Shown here: in pieces, positions 32,814 through 40,476 of the stretch | How the letters are laid out: every line of letters starts with the position of its first letter | Numbering within the stretch: position 1 is the first letter of the stretch | DNA from: Prescottella equi | GTDB lineage: Bacteria > Actinomycetota > Actinomycetes > Mycobacteriales > Mycobacteriaceae | Direction: 5' to 3' | Length of the DNA: 64,000 nucleotides | Assembly (NCBI RefSeq): GCF_002094305.1 | Contig: NZ_LWTX01000002.1 | Coordinates: 434,001 to 498,000 of the forward strand | The notes under the pieces: generated by a model | Told to the model about the DNA's origin: nothing | Seen by the model: the letters and a program-made list of their open reading frames with translations, nothing else | Databases searched by the model: none | Translations under genes and position numbers: made by a program

Positions 32814-34021
32814 CGACGGGCACCTTCCTTCGTCATCCGAACATGGACGACCGCGATGTCGTCGGTCAGGCCGCCGAAGTCGGCCGCAAGGCTCTCCGCG
32901 TGGCCGATCAGCGCGTCGACGAAGTCGTCCGCCGACGCATCGGCGCGCGTACGCGCGTACTCGAGCAGTCGCTCCTCGCCGAGCCGCTCCGTCGTACCGG
33001 TGCGGCTCTCGAACAAGCCGTCGGTGAAGAGCACCATCGCGGACCGATCCTCGATCGGCAGCTCGTGGGCCGTCCACTTCCCCGGCACCCGGCGCAGACC
33101 CAATGCGGGCCCACCGGGAACCTCGAGCCAGTGCACCCCGGAGCCGGTGCGCAGCATCATGCCGGGATGGCCCGCGCGAATGACGCGCATCGTGGACCGA
33201 TCCGGTGCGAGCACGACGCACGTCATCGTCGCGAAGATGTGGCGCCGGGGCCGCTCCGCGATCAGGATCTCCTCGAGCGTCCGCATCGCGGCGTCGGTGG
33301 GAACACCACCGACCACCAGCGTCCGCCACGCGATTCGCAGGCTCACGCCGAGGGCGGCCTCGTCCGGACCGTGCCCGCAGATGTCGCCGATGAGGACGTG
33401 CACCGTCCCGTCGCCGGCCTCCACCACGTCGTAGAAGTCGCCGCCGAGCAGGCCGTGCTCGCGTCCCGCCCGGTAACGCGCAACCACCTCGACGTGGTCG
33501 CTGCGCAGCAGGGGAACCGGCAGCAGGCCGCGCTCGAGCCGGGCGTTCTCGCGGGATCGCTGTTCACTCGCTTGCAGGGCAGCCGCATTGTTCTCGGCAC
33601 GCTTGCGCTCGACGGCGTACCGGACCGAGCGCGTCAGCAGGTCGCCGTCGACCCGGCCTTTGACCAGGTAGTCCTGCGCGCCGGCCGCCACGGCCGCGAG
33701 CCCCGTTCCGTCCTCGGCGAGACCGGTCATCACCACTACGGGCGCACCGTTCGCGCTGCGCTGAACAGCGGCGAGCGCGTCGAGTCCCTGCGCATCCGGC
33801 AGATGCAGGTCCAGCAGGATGCAGTCCGGCCTACCGGTTTCGAGTACCGCCTGGGCCTGTCCCAGCGACTTGGTCCAGACCAGGTCGTAGTCGAAGGCCG
33901 AGTCGATCGCCATCTCCTCGACCAGGAGGGCATCGCCGGGGTCGTCCTCGATCAGCAGGATCGACAGCTTGCTGTCGCCTGCTATTTTCGCACCGCTGGG
34001 AACAGTGTCGTCGTCGGTCAC
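32810..34021 (-). CDS. Receiver domain fused to PP2C/SpoIIE-type phosphatase (RsbU-like)
   Basis: 403 aa from a GTG at 34021 (weak ribosome site; the start may lie a little further in). The receiver occupies about 18-138 with Asp71 (CILLDLHLP) and a short coiled coil (140-165), then a PP2C domain from about 178: YRAGREHGLLGGDFYDVVEA, IGDICGHGPDEAALG, and TDDIAVVHVR at the end. Such proteins dephosphorylate STAS antagonists once their receiver is phosphorylated, linking two-component signals to partner switching. Here the kinase is encoded directly downstream, and the STAS and SigF genes are 5 kb away, so a complete pathway is visible. Confidence 0.9.
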   Translation of the reverse strand: MTDDDTVPSGAKIAGDSKLSILLIEDDPGDALLVEEMAIDSAFDYDLVWTKSLGQAQAVLETGRPDCILLDLHLPDAQGLDALAAVQRSANGAPVVVMTGLAEDGTGLAAVAAGAQDYLVKGRVDGDLLTRSVRYAVERKRAENNAAALQASEQRSRENARLERGLLPVPLLRSDHVEVVARYRAGREHGLLGGDFYDVVEAGDGTVHVLIGDICGHGPDEAALGVSLRIAWRTLVVGGVPTDAAMRTLEEILIAERPRRHIFATMTCVVLAPDRSTMRVIRAGHPGMMLRTGSGVHWLEVPGGPALGLRRVPGKWTAHELPIEDRSAMVLFTDGLFESRTGTTERLGEERLLEYARTRADASADDFVDALIGHAESLAADFGGLTDDIAVVHVRMTKEGARR

Positions 34022-34159
34022 GCCGGATTGGCCAGCGAAACAGTCGACAAGGCCATGACCTGCTCCTCACGTCGGGGCAGACGATCTGCCGACGACTACC
34101 CTAACGGACGCTTGGACCACGGGCCGCGCCGCTGTGAGGACCCGCACCGGTGTCGTTCG

Positions 34160-34771
34160 TTACGCGGCCACCACCGGTGTGACGACGGCGAGGCCGGCGA
34201 ACACCTTCGCGAAGGCCGCGAGCGACGCCTCCACCTCGTCGGTGCGCCCGTCGGCGAGCCAGCCGAGGATCAGGCCGTCGATGGCCGTGGTCACCATGCG
34301 GCTGAGCACGGGGATGGGAACGGTCCATTCGATCCCGGCGGTCTCGGCGAGCCGGGCGAGGAAGCGGCCGGTCGATGCGAAGTACTCGCGGTACTGCCAC
34401 TCGGCCACGTCGCTGCGTTCGGGGGCGCGCAGCGCCCCGACGGTCAGCTCGTAGAACACCAACTGCTTCCGGGGTTGGACACGAACGGTTTCCCACAGGG
34501 TCATGAGCCCCTTGAAGATCGACTGCTCGGCATCGACACCGGGCGTCAGGCTGGCGACCGCGTTCTCGAGCATCGTCGCGACGACCTCACGGGTGAGTTC
34601 GCGCAACAGCTCCTCCTTGGAACTGAAGCAGTAGTGGAACACGCTCTGCTGCACCCCGGCCTCGGTGCAGATCGCGCGGGTACTCGCGGCGGCGAGCCCC
34701 ACCTCGGAGCTGACGCGAATGGCCGCGTCGATCAAGTCCCTGCGCCGTTGTTCCGCCGAAACGTAAGGCAT
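34160..34771 (-). CDS. TetR-family regulator
   Basis: 203 aa. The N-terminal HTH spans about 8-55 (DLIDAAIRVSSEVGLAAAST and VQQSVFHYCFSSKEELL); the C-terminal ligand domain carries WETVRVQPRKQLVFYELTVG. The target is not obvious; the divergent esterase gene starting 201 bp away is the natural candidate. The intergenic stretch shows no clear palindrome. Confidence 0.85.
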   Translation of the reverse strand: MPYVSAEQRRRDLIDAAIRVSSEVGLAAASTRAICTEAGVQQSVFHYCFSSKEELLRELTREVVATMLENAVASLTPGVDAEQSIFKGLMTLWETVRVQPRKQLVFYELTVGALRAPERSDVAEWQYREYFASTGRFLARLAETAGIEWTVPIPVLSRMVTTAIDGLILGWLADGRTDEVEASLAAFAKVFAGLAVVTPVVAA

Positions 34772-34972
34772 CGCAACCTTTCCCGAACCCTCGCACCCAG
34801 TGTTCCCGGCAGCGTAGTGGGCAGTTGGTCCGGTGGCCAGGGTTGAGCGCAGTGAATTCGCGGAGCCGAGCGATGTCCGATTTCACCCTTGTTTCCAAGC
34901 CGGTCGGTTGACAGACTTCGGGGACGATTCGGCAGCACGACGTGCGGCCCGCGGCGAGAGGACGAAAGACCG

Positions 34973-36079
34973 ATGAGAACGACGCTCGAATCGATGCTCG
35001 AATCGGCGGTCCGGACCGTGGCCACGGTCGCCGGAGCACTCCCCACGCCGCTGCAACGCGCCCTCGGCGGCCGACCGGTCCGCCTCGACGGGCAGGAGCT
35101 GAATCCCGAGATCCAGTTGATGCTGCGCATGCTGGCGCTGCTTCCGGACTCCGACTTCGAAGAGCTCCCGATCGAGAAGTCGCGCGCGCAGATCGACATG
35201 GAGGCACGCCTGGTCAGCGGTCGGCCGATTCCGATGGCATCGGTCGAGTCGCTGGCGATCCCCGGACCGGCGGGCCCCGTCCCGGCACGGATGTTCCGCC
35301 CCGCTGGTCTGCCGACCTCCGCGCCGCTGCTGGTCTACTTCCACGGCGGCGGTTTCGTCCTCGGCAGCCTCGACAGCCACGACTCGCTGTGCCGGTTCCT
35401 CGCCCGGAACGCCGAGGTGGCCGTGCTGGCCGTGGACTATCGCCTGGCACCTGAGCACGCCTTCCCCGCGGCGGTGGACGACGCCGTGTCCACCTTCCGT
35501 TACGCGGTCGAGAACGCATCGACGCTCGGCATCGATCCCGACCGGGTGGCTGTCGCCGGCGACAGTGCCGGCGGCAACCTCGCCGCGGTCGTCTCGCAGG
35601 TCACCCGGAACGACGACCGGCGTCCCGCGTTCCAGATGCTGTTCTTCCCGTGGCTCGACATGACCGCGAAACGCCGCTCGTACCAACTGTTCAGCGACGG
35701 CTTCTTCCTCACGGAGGCCCAGATGGATTGGTACACGAACCATTACGTGCCGAAGACGGAAGATCGCAGCGACCCGCAGGCATCGCCGATCCTCACTGCG
35801 GACCTCACCGGACTGCCCGCGGCGTACGTCGCGATCTCAGGATTCGACGTACTGCGCGACGAGGGCATCGAATACGCCGAGCGCTTGCGTGCCGCGGGCG
35901 TCCCGACCACGTTGCGCGTCCACGACGACCTGGTACACGCGTTCGTGAACCTCACCGGCTACGGGCGAGCCGGGGTGGATGCACTCCGCGAGGCCGCCGG
36001 TGCACTGTGCGTGGGACTCTCCTTCGCGCCGCGGCGTGCGTCCGATCCCGGACTCGGGGCAGTCGAACTGGCGGAGTGA
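34973..36079 (+). CDS. Alpha/beta hydrolase of the hormone-sensitive lipase family
   Basis: 368 aa from the ATG at 34973 (gagagga upstream). The oxyanion-hole motif HGGGF (residues 124-128), the nucleophile elbow GDSAGG near 192-197, and the late acid/base residues around SGFDVLRDEG and DDLVHAF are all present, as in LipH/HSL esterases. The N-terminal 90 residues are a helical cap. It hydrolyses short- to medium-chain esters; the natural substrate is unknown. No signal peptide. Confidence 0.85.
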   Translation: MRTTLESMLESAVRTVATVAGALPTPLQRALGGRPVRLDGQELNPEIQLMLRMLALLPDSDFEELPIEKSRAQIDMEARLVSGRPIPMASVESLAIPGPAGPVPARMFRPAGLPTSAPLLVYFHGGGFVLGSLDSHDSLCRFLARNAEVAVLAVDYRLAPEHAFPAAVDDAVSTFRYAVENASTLGIDPDRVAVAGDSAGGNLAAVVSQVTRNDDRRPAFQMLFFPWLDMTAKRRSYQLFSDGFFLTEAQMDWYTNHYVPKTEDRSDPQASPILTADLTGLPAAYVAISGFDVLRDEGIEYAERLRAAGVPTTLRVHDDLVHAFVNLTGYGRAGVDALREAAGALCVGLSFAPRRASDPGLGAVELAE

Positions 36080-36083
36080 CCGC

Positions 36084-36509
36084 TCAGCCCACGCAGAACT
36101 CGTTGCCCTCGGGGTCGGTCATCGTGATCCAGATGCTCGGGCCCTGCCGGCCGCGATGCAGGATCGTGGCGCCGGCGGCGACCAGTTCGGCGACCACCTC
36201 CTCGCGGCGGTCCCCCACTCGCACGTCGAAATGCATCCGGTTCTTGACCGCTTTGCCCTCGGGCACCAATTGGAACAGCACCCTGGGCCGCTGCGGGTGC
36301 TCGGGGTCCCGGATGGCCGCCCCCTCCTTCCAGACGAGGACCCCCTCGAACACCGTGGTGTCCGACTCCTGCGCATGTCCCGCCTCGACGAGTCCCCGGA
36401 TGAACTGCTCGTCGCTGGGCTCCACCTCCCAGCCCAAGGTCTGCGCCCACCACTTCGCCTGCAGGTGAGGATCCTTCGCGTCTACGGTGATCTGAATTTC
36501 GTATCCCAT
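36084..36509 (-). CDS. VOC/glyoxalase-like protein
   Basis: 141 aa with the two beta-alpha-beta-beta-beta modules of the vicinal oxygen chelate fold: QITVDAKDPHLQAKWWAQTL at the start and the closing TMTDPEGNEFCVG. This is the glyoxalase_6-like subgroup common in actinobacteria. Most members have no known substrate. It is convergent with the esterase gene, 4 bp away. Confidence 0.8.
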   Translation of the reverse strand: MGYEIQITVDAKDPHLQAKWWAQTLGWEVEPSDEQFIRGLVEAGHAQESDTTVFEGVLVWKEGAAIRDPEHPQRPRVLFQLVPEGKAVKNRMHFDVRVGDRREEVVAELVAAGATILHRGRQGPSIWITMTDPEGNEFCVG

Positions 36510-36628
36510 GTCGCGACGCTACTGCGGACCACCGACAAGTCTGTGCGGAAGACGCTTCGCCGATCAGCTGCCGACGGGGCGTGCCCTCACCGATGGAGAA
36601 CACGCCCCCGTGCGGCCGACGACCGGCC

Positions 36629-37705
36629 TCAGCCGCGGCGAGTGGCGACCGCGGCGGCGAGACGGTCGAGCGTCGAGGCCGTGGTGTCCCAGTCGATGCA
36701 GGCGTCGGTGATCGACTGGCCGTAGGTCAGTTCGTCGGACCTGCCCAGCGTCAGGTCCTGGCGGCCCGCCTCGATGAAGCTCTCGAGCATGATGCCCACG
36801 ATCCCCTTCTCGCCGGCCTCGATCCGCTCGGCGACGTCGGCGGCGACGTCGACCTGCTTGTTGTGGTCCTTGCGGCTGTTGCCGTGACTCGCGTCGATCA
36901 CGACCCGCTCCGGAAGACCCGACTTCGCAAGGCGCGCAAGGGTGTCCGCGACGGTCTCGGCGTCGTAGTTCGGCCCGTCGGTGCCGCCACGCAGGATCAC
37001 GTGGCAGTCCGGGTTCCCGACGGTGTGGATCAGCGCGGCCTGCCCCTCGAGATCGGTGCCCGGGAAGACGTGGCTCGCGGCCGCGGCGCGGGTGCCGTCG
37101 ACCGCAACCTGGACGTCGCCCTCGGTGGAGTTCTTGATACCCACCGGCATCGACAGCGCGCTGCACAGCTGGCGGTGCACCTGGCTGGCGGCGGTGCGGG
37201 CACCGATCGCGCCGTAGGTGACCAGGTCGGCGATGTACTGCGGGATGATCGGGTCGAGGAATTCGCAGCCGACCGGCAGACCGAGCCGGGAGATGTCCAG
37301 CAGCAGCTTGCGCCCCATCCGCAGGCCGGTGTTGATGTCGAAGGTGCCGTCGAGGTGCGGGTCGTTGAGCAGGCCCTTCCAGCCCAGCGTGGTGCGCGGC
37401 TTCTCGAAGTAGACGCGCATGACGATCTGCAGGTCGTCGCGCAACTCCTCGGCCTTCGCGGCCAGACGGCGTGCGTAGTCCATTGCCGCCTCGGGATCGT
37501 GCACCGAGCACGGTCCGACCACGACGACCAGACGGTCGTCGTCGCCGTTGAGGATGTTGACGGTGTCGGCACGCCCCGAACGCACGGTGGCTGCGGCCAC
37601 CTCGTCGGGAGTGTGCTCGGCGCGCACGACGGACGGCGCCACCAGCGGGCTGACACTGACGGTGCGCTGTTCGTCGAGACGCTGGTCGTTTGCGATAGCA
37701 GTCAT
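36629..37705 (-). CDS. aroG: 3-deoxy-7-phosphoheptulonate synthase, class I (AroF/AroG/AroH type)
   Basis: 358 aa, of the E. coli AroFGH class: VVVVGPCSVHDPEAAMDYA, MRVYFEKPRTTLGWKGL, GRKLLLDI, LRGGTDGPNYD and DASHGNS supply PEP, E4P and metal sites. It condenses PEP with erythrose-4-phosphate, the entry to the shikimate pathway. Feedback residues cannot be assigned by eye. The gene is preceded by a 158-bp leader with an aromatic-rich leader ORF and hairpins, so transcription is probably attenuated by charged Tyr, Phe or Trp tRNA. aggaaa lies 9 bp before the ATG. Confidence 0.95.
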   Translation of the reverse strand: MTAIANDQRLDEQRTVSVSPLVAPSVVRAEHTPDEVAAATVRSGRADTVNILNGDDDRLVVVVGPCSVHDPEAAMDYARRLAAKAEELRDDLQIVMRVYFEKPRTTLGWKGLLNDPHLDGTFDINTGLRMGRKLLLDISRLGLPVGCEFLDPIIPQYIADLVTYGAIGARTAASQVHRQLCSALSMPVGIKNSTEGDVQVAVDGTRAAAASHVFPGTDLEGQAALIHTVGNPDCHVILRGGTDGPNYDAETVADTLARLAKSGLPERVVIDASHGNSRKDHNKQVDVAADVAERIEAGEKGIVGIMLESFIEAGRQDLTLGRSDELTYGQSITDACIDWDTTASTLDRLAAAVATRRG

Positions 37706-37757
37706 GGGGTTCGGTTTCCTGTTCTCAGGCCGACCCTCGAAGACTGAAGAATCCAGT

Positions 37758-37779
37758 GAGCCGGTCTGTCATCCGGCTC
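37758..37779 (-). terminator. Attenuator-like hairpin in the aroG leader
   Basis: GAGCCGG (read on the minus strand 37779-37773) and CCGGCTC (37764-37758) pair over 7 bp with an 8-nt loop, and CCA/TGG outside can extend the stem. It lies 15 bp after the leader ORF stop and 52 bp before the aroG start. A T-containing stretch (ATTCTTCAGTCTT) follows. In addition, TGTCAGCG at the leader ORF start (37862-37855) is complementary to CGCTGACA at its stop (37800-37793), an alternative pairing. Confidence 0.55.
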
Positions 37780-37794
37780 TGGGGTGGAAGATTG

Positions 37795-37863
37795 TCAGCG
37801 CGTGGTTACGCCGACCGACCCACCCGGGGCCGGCCTGCTAAACCAGAAATAGGTCGCTGACAC
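37795..37863 (-). CDS. Leader peptide with Tyr-Phe-Trp-Phe run (aroG attenuator)
   Basis: 22 residues: MSATYFWFSRPAPGGSVGV then TTR, from a GTG at 37863 to a TGA at 37797-37795. Residues 5-8 are Tyr-Phe-Trp-Phe, all three aromatic amino acids made by the pathway that the next gene starts. A TACTGT box (37876-37871) ends 7 bp before the GTG, so the transcript probably begins at the start codon and the leader is translated without a ribosome site. Stalling at the aromatic codons would alter which downstream hairpin forms. Coding role is inferred from content and context. Confidence 0.65.
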   Translation of the reverse strand: MSATYFWFSRPAPGGSVGVTTR

Positions 37864-37974
37864 GTCGACCACAGTAGCGCGGGCCGCCCGGACATGCAGC
37901 AGCGCCCCCGTGAACGAGACCACGATCACACCTAGCGGGCACCCGGCCCGTAGCCCCTCCCACGCACCGAACCC

Positions 37975-38002
37975 TTGACATACAACCGATCAGTTGTATG
38001 TT
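37975..38002 (+). promoter_or_regulatory. ArsR-regulated promoter: TTGACA, palindrome, TATGTT
   Basis: A -35 TTGACA (37975-37980) and -10 TATGTT (37997-38002) are 16 bp apart. Between and over them lies a palindrome with perfect 9-bp arms ACATACAAC (37978-37986) and GTTGTATGT (37993-38001). Bound regulator would block RNA polymerase. The predicted start falls about 7-8 bp after the -10, at the GTG at 38010. Confidence 0.8.
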
Positions 38003-38009
38003 TGCCGGT

Positions 38010-38351
38010 GTGAGCGGAGATGACGAGGACCGGGCGGACGCCCTGTTCCACGCGCTCGCCGACCGCACCCGGCGCGACATCCTGCGCCGCGTCCTGGCCG
38101 GAGAGCACTCGGTTTCCGCGCTCGCCGAGAAGTACGACATGAGCTTCGCCGCCGTGCAGAAGCACGTTTCCGTGCTGCAGAACGCCGGCCTGCTCACCAA
38201 ACGGCGTCGCGGGCGCGAGCAGTTGGCCAGTGGCGACGTGGCCGCGGTGCGCTCGGTGGCCTCCATGCTCACCGAGCTGGAGGACGTCTGGCGCGGGCGC
38301 ATCGCACGTATCGACGAGCTCATCGCACTCGACTCGACCAAGGAGGACTGA
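38010..38351 (+). CDS. ArsR-family repressor
   Basis: 113 aa from the GTG at 38010. The ATG at 37998 lies inside the -10 box, so the GTG is preferred and translation is leaderless. Winged HTH: FHALADRTRRDILRRVLAGE and MSFAAVQKHVSVLQNAGLLT, a group in which a SRPBCC gene follows. No Cys metal site is present, so it is not an arsenic sensor. It probably represses its own two-gene operon through the palindrome that overlaps the promoter. Confidence 0.85.
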   Translation: MSGDDEDRADALFHALADRTRRDILRRVLAGEHSVSALAEKYDMSFAAVQKHVSVLQNAGLLTKRRRGREQLASGDVAAVRSVASMLTELEDVWRGRIARIDELIALDSTKED

Positions 38352-38354
38352 GCA

Positions 38355-38840
38355 ATGCCTGTCACCGATGTTTCGCACGATCTCGAGAACCGCACCCTGA
38401 CGATCACCGCGCAGTTCGCGGCTCCGGTGGAACGGATCTGGCAGATCTATGCCGACCCCCGCCAACTGGAGAAGGTGTGGGGGCCGCCGGCCTGCCCCGC
38501 GACGGTGGTGGACCACGAACTCGTACCGGGCGGACGGGTCACGTACTTCATGACCGGTCCGGAAGGTGAGAAGTACGCGGGCTACTGGGAGATCGCGGCG
38601 GTGGACGAACCGCACAGTTTCTCGTTCGCCGACGGCTTCGCCGACGAGGACTTCAATCCGAATCCCGAACTGCCCGTGTCGCAGAACGTCTACACGTTCA
38701 CTGCACACGACCGGGGCACGCGGGCGACGTACACGAGCACATTCGAGTCCGCAGAGGGCCTGCAGAAGGTGCTGGACATGGGCGTCGTCGAGGGTGCGAC
38801 GTCGGCAATCAACCAGATCGACGGCGTTCTGACGGCCTGA
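38355..38840 (+). CDS. SRPBCC/AHSA1-type ligand-binding protein
   Basis: 161 aa, 3 bp after the ArsR gene. The START/Bet v1-like fold is shown by AQFAAPVERIWQIYADPRQL and WGPPACPATVVDHELVPGGR near the N-terminus and a long C-terminal helix (GLQKVLDMGVVEGATSAINQ). ArsR-SRPBCC pairs are very common in actinobacteria; the bound ligand is unknown. Confidence 0.85.
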   Translation: MPVTDVSHDLENRTLTITAQFAAPVERIWQIYADPRQLEKVWGPPACPATVVDHELVPGGRVTYFMTGPEGEKYAGYWEIAAVDEPHSFSFADGFADEDFNPNPELPVSQNVYTFTAHDRGTRATYTSTFESAEGLQKVLDMGVVEGATSAINQIDGVLTA

Positions 38841-38962
38841 CGACACCCGGCCGGGCGGGGCCACCTCTGGCGAAACTGAAATCAATTCCATATCGTGTGA
38901 CGCGCGACACCCGCGCGACGGGCGCCGCTCACGCCCGTCCGCCGTCGTCAGGAGTGCCCCCC

Positions 38963-39646
38963 GTGACCGCATCGCCCAGCTCGAGCGCCGATCTTCAGAC
39001 TCTGCTCGCGACCCGCAGCAGTTGCCGCGCGTTCCGCCCGGATCCCGTTCCGCGGGTGACGATCGAGCAGATCCTCGAGCTGGCGCAGCGCACTCCGTCG
39101 TGGTGCAACACCCAGCCCTGGCAAGTCGCGATCACCGAGGGTGAGGGCACCGAACGGTTCCGGAAGGGGCTGGGCGAGTATGTGCGATCCAACCCCCAGG
39201 AATCGGACTTCCCGTTCCCCGCCGAGTACCGCGGCGCGTACCAGCAGCGCCGCAAGGAATGCGCGATGCAGTTGTACGCGAGCGTCGGCATCGCGCCCGG
39301 AGACCGGCAGGCGTCGGCGCAGCAGACCATGAAGAACTTCGACCTGTTCGGCGCACCGCACGTCGCGATCGTCACCACGGACGCCGCGCTCGGCGTCTAC
39401 GGTGCAGTCGACTGCGGCCTGTACGTGAACACCTTCCTGCTCGCCGCCCAGAGCCTCGGTGTGGCAAGCATTCCGCAGGCCGCGCTGGCCGGAAGCGCGC
39501 CCTACCTCCGCAGCTTCCTCGACCTGCCCGAGGACCGGAAGGTCGTGTGCGCCATCTCGTTCGGCTACGCCGACGAATCCCACCCAGCGAACGGCTTCCG
39601 CACCACCCGCGCCGACATCGCGTCCGTGGCCACCTGGGTGTCCTGA
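38963..39646 (+). CDS. Nitroreductase-family flavoprotein
   Basis: 227 aa from a GTG at 38963 with aggag 8 bp upstream; the frame is open to 38897 but the extra residues are low in structure. The FMN-binding start TRSSCRAFRPDPVPRVTIEQ, the PSWCNTQPWQVAI block and FGAPHVAIVTTD with GVASIPQAAL are typical of nitroreductase. It reduces nitro or quinone compounds with NAD(P)H. The substrate is unknown. It stands alone between the ArsR operon and a TetR gene. Confidence 0.85.
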   Translation: MTASPSSSADLQTLLATRSSCRAFRPDPVPRVTIEQILELAQRTPSWCNTQPWQVAITEGEGTERFRKGLGEYVRSNPQESDFPFPAEYRGAYQQRRKECAMQLYASVGIAPGDRQASAQQTMKNFDLFGAPHVAIVTTDAALGVYGAVDCGLYVNTFLLAAQSLGVASIPQAALAGSAPYLRSFLDLPEDRKVVCAISFGYADESHPANGFRTTRADIASVATWVS

Positions 39647-39673
39647 GGCGCCCGCGGCGTCGAACGGCCGACT

Positions 39674-40312
39674 CTAGAAGGAGCTCAGGGCGCGGTCCGG
39701 AAGCTCCGCGAGGCTGCCCAGCGTGCCCATCTCGATGAGATTGATGACGAAGGTGTCGTGATCGAGCGGGAGCTCGCTCCCGCCGTCGAACGCCCGTGCC
39801 CGCGACGCCAGCGCCGAGACGATGAAATTGGTCGTCAGCCGGATCCGCTCCTCGCGGAGCGCCTCGCTCATGCCCGTCATGGATCGGCGGACCACATCCT
39901 TCGCGATCGCACTCGCCGGGGAATACTGGGCGTCGGCGAGACCGCCACGCCGCTCGTACACCTCGGCCATGATCTGCACGAAGTCACGCCCTCGTTCGTC
40001 GAGAAGCTTCTCCGCGAGCGGAATCGTCATTGCGGCGATGGCATCGCGCAGCGCCTCCGGCGAAGGTTCGCGGCCGACACACAACCGTTCGACGAGCTCG
40101 TCCATACGCCCGCTGACATCGACCATGTGCCGCAGCACGATGGCCTCGAGCAATCCTTCGCGGGATCCGAAGTAGTAGTGCACCGCCGAGTCGTTCCGCA
40201 CCTCGGCCATCGCGTTGAGATCGCGGATGCGTACTCGCGCAATTCCTTCACGCGCGAACAGATACTCACCCGCCCGCAGCAATCGCTCCCTCGCGGGAAG
40301 ATTCGGAGCCAT
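39674..40312 (-). CDS. TetR-family regulator divergent from the P450 operon
   Basis: 212 aa from the ATG at 40312 (a TTG at 40330 is also in frame). HTH at about 8-52: LLRAGEYLFAREGIARVRIR and NDSAVHYYFGSREGLLEAIV. The C-terminal domain carries FVQIMAEVYERRGG. Its promoter region overlaps that of the divergent P450 operon, where a 19-bp palindrome lies, so it very likely represses that operon and itself. Confidence 0.85.
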   Translation of the reverse strand: MAPNLPARERLLRAGEYLFAREGIARVRIRDLNAMAEVRNDSAVHYYFGSREGLLEAIVLRHMVDVSGRMDELVERLCVGREPSPEALRDAIAAMTIPLAEKLLDERGRDFVQIMAEVYERRGGLADAQYSPASAIAKDVVRRSMTGMSEALREERIRLTTNFIVSALASRARAFDGGSELPLDHDTFVINLIEMGTLGSLAELPDRALSSF

Positions 40313-40315
40313 GGC

Positions 40316-40343
40316 TTGACAGCCTAACAAACATGATTAATGT
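40316..40343 (+). promoter_or_regulatory. Promoter of the P450 operon
   Basis: TTGACA (40316-40321), 16 bp, TAATGT (40338-40343), close to the housekeeping sigma consensus. The start site would be near 40351, directly before the palindrome at 40357, giving a leader of about 125 nt. Confidence 0.7.
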
Positions 40344-40356
40344 GTTCCGCATCACT

Positions 40357-40375
40357 GTTAACGGCCCTCGTTAAC
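40357..40375. promoter_or_regulatory. TetR-type operator
   Basis: GTTAACGGCCCTCGTTAAC: 7-bp perfect arms (GTTAACG and CGTTAAC) with a 5-bp spacer, just after the predicted P450 start site and over the -35 area of the divergent TetR gene. Confidence 0.65.
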
Positions 40376-40476
40376 TGTTTCCTTCTCCACGGCCCGGTGC
40401 CCTCGGACGACCCGGGTCGAGCTGGACACTGTCCGATGTCAGGACTCCCGAATCCCTATGCGCGGAGGGAATTTCC

